A stretch of 64,000 nucleotides of DNA from Callipepla californica brunnescens (taxonomy: Eukaryota; Chordata; Aves; Galliformes; Odontophoridae). Where the stretch lies: the NCBI GenBank assembly GCA_023055505.1, contig JALIRH010000008.1:5519775-5583774 (forward strand), in the 5' to 3' direction. Numbering within the stretch: the first letter of the stretch is position 1; every line of letters begins with the position of its first letter. Shown here in pieces: positions 63,653-64,000 of the stretch. The translations under genes and the position numbers were made by a program. Under the pieces are notes generated by a model. It was not told the DNA's origin, did not search any database, and saw only the letters and a program-made list of their open reading frames with translations.

Positions 63653-64000
63653 GCCAACTTTAAATCTTTTCTGTATTTTTTTTCAATAATAACTTAAAAA
63701 GAAAAAAGCATTTTTCATTTTGCTCTGGGACTGCACACTGAATACATGAGTTTAAGGAAGTTAATTATTAATTTGTACTGCCCATAATGCTGTCCTCTTA
63801 ACCTAAGCAGCAATGGGATTGTTATCTAAATAACGAGAGACAGGTGTACGCTGCTGTGCACCTGAGGGGAGCACACAGCCTCATGCTGTTTGATAGTCTG
63901 GTTGCCCCCAGAGAATTGCCTCTTCTATGCTAATATATCCAGCTGTGATTTTGCTACAAGAGTTAGAGAGTTAGAGTACAAATGTGATTTCTCACGTTTG

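Larger units (their letters stand above)
51733..64000 (+). other. CLSTN2: Intron of CLSTN2, 3' part of window (at least 12268 bp)
   Basis: Begins at the GT donor after the LamG exon and has no acceptor-exon pair matching the continuing protein before the window end. It holds a repeat cluster at 52.73-54.01 kb (mariner, CR1, CR1), an antisense CR1 at 60.87-61.40 kb, T- and A-rich simple repeats near 54.5, 54.63 and 63.63 kb, and unique AT-rich DNA, some of which reads like conserved non-coding sequence. Frames of 60-100 codons show no family resemblance. Confidence 0.8.

Noticed and set aside
1..64000. CRISPR arrays, operons, tRNA or rRNA genes, endogenous retroviral genes
   Set aside because: No regularly spaced repeats, no cloverleaf with intact A and B boxes, and no gag/pol/env-like frames were seen. 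The DNA is a vertebrate intron-exon landscape.

Overview
The window is vertebrate nuclear DNA, almost certainly avian and probably galliform. It contains at least nine CR1 non-LTR retrotransposon fragments, the typical bird repeat, and one internally deleted mariner copy that looks like the Galluhop family known from chicken. It is otherwise AT-rich, poor in CpG, and made of long introns with small, well-formed exons. Nothing bacterial, viral or CRISPR-like is present.

The only host gene I can support is a central part of a calsyntenin gene on the + strand, best matched to CLSTN2. Six consecutive exons lie at 32144-32339, 35238-35446, 41771-41920, 47920-48105, 51013-51261 and 51611-51732. All have AG acceptors and GT donors, and the phases join without a break to give 370 complete codons plus two bases finishing an upstream split codon. 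They encode the end of cadherin repeat 1, cadherin repeat 2, a linker, and the first part of the LamG/LNS-like domain. The signal peptide and start of cadherin 1 must lie upstream. The rest of the ectodomain, the membrane segment and the acidic cytoplasmic tail must lie downstream. By family knowledge calsyntenins are type I neuronal membrane proteins of the postsynaptic and secretory-pathway membrane that act in synapse organisation and kinesin-linked transport.

Layout: 1-32143 is intron, with CR1 remnants near 2.0, 5.1, 24.3 and 27.4 kb and several long homopolymers. 32144-51732 holds the exons, with a ~1 kb antisense CR1 at 32.4-33.5 kb just behind the first exon, a probable ancient MIR-like SINE near 38.7 kb, and a sense CR1 near 50.7 kb. 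51733-64000 is the next intron, with a nested repeat cluster at 52.7-54.0 kb (mariner, CR1, CR1) and another antisense CR1 at 60.9-61.4 kb. Some intronic blocks read like conserved non-coding DNA or enhancers, but only alignment could show that. I found no clear novel system; the most useful observations concern repeat architecture around the exons and candidate regulatory blocks.
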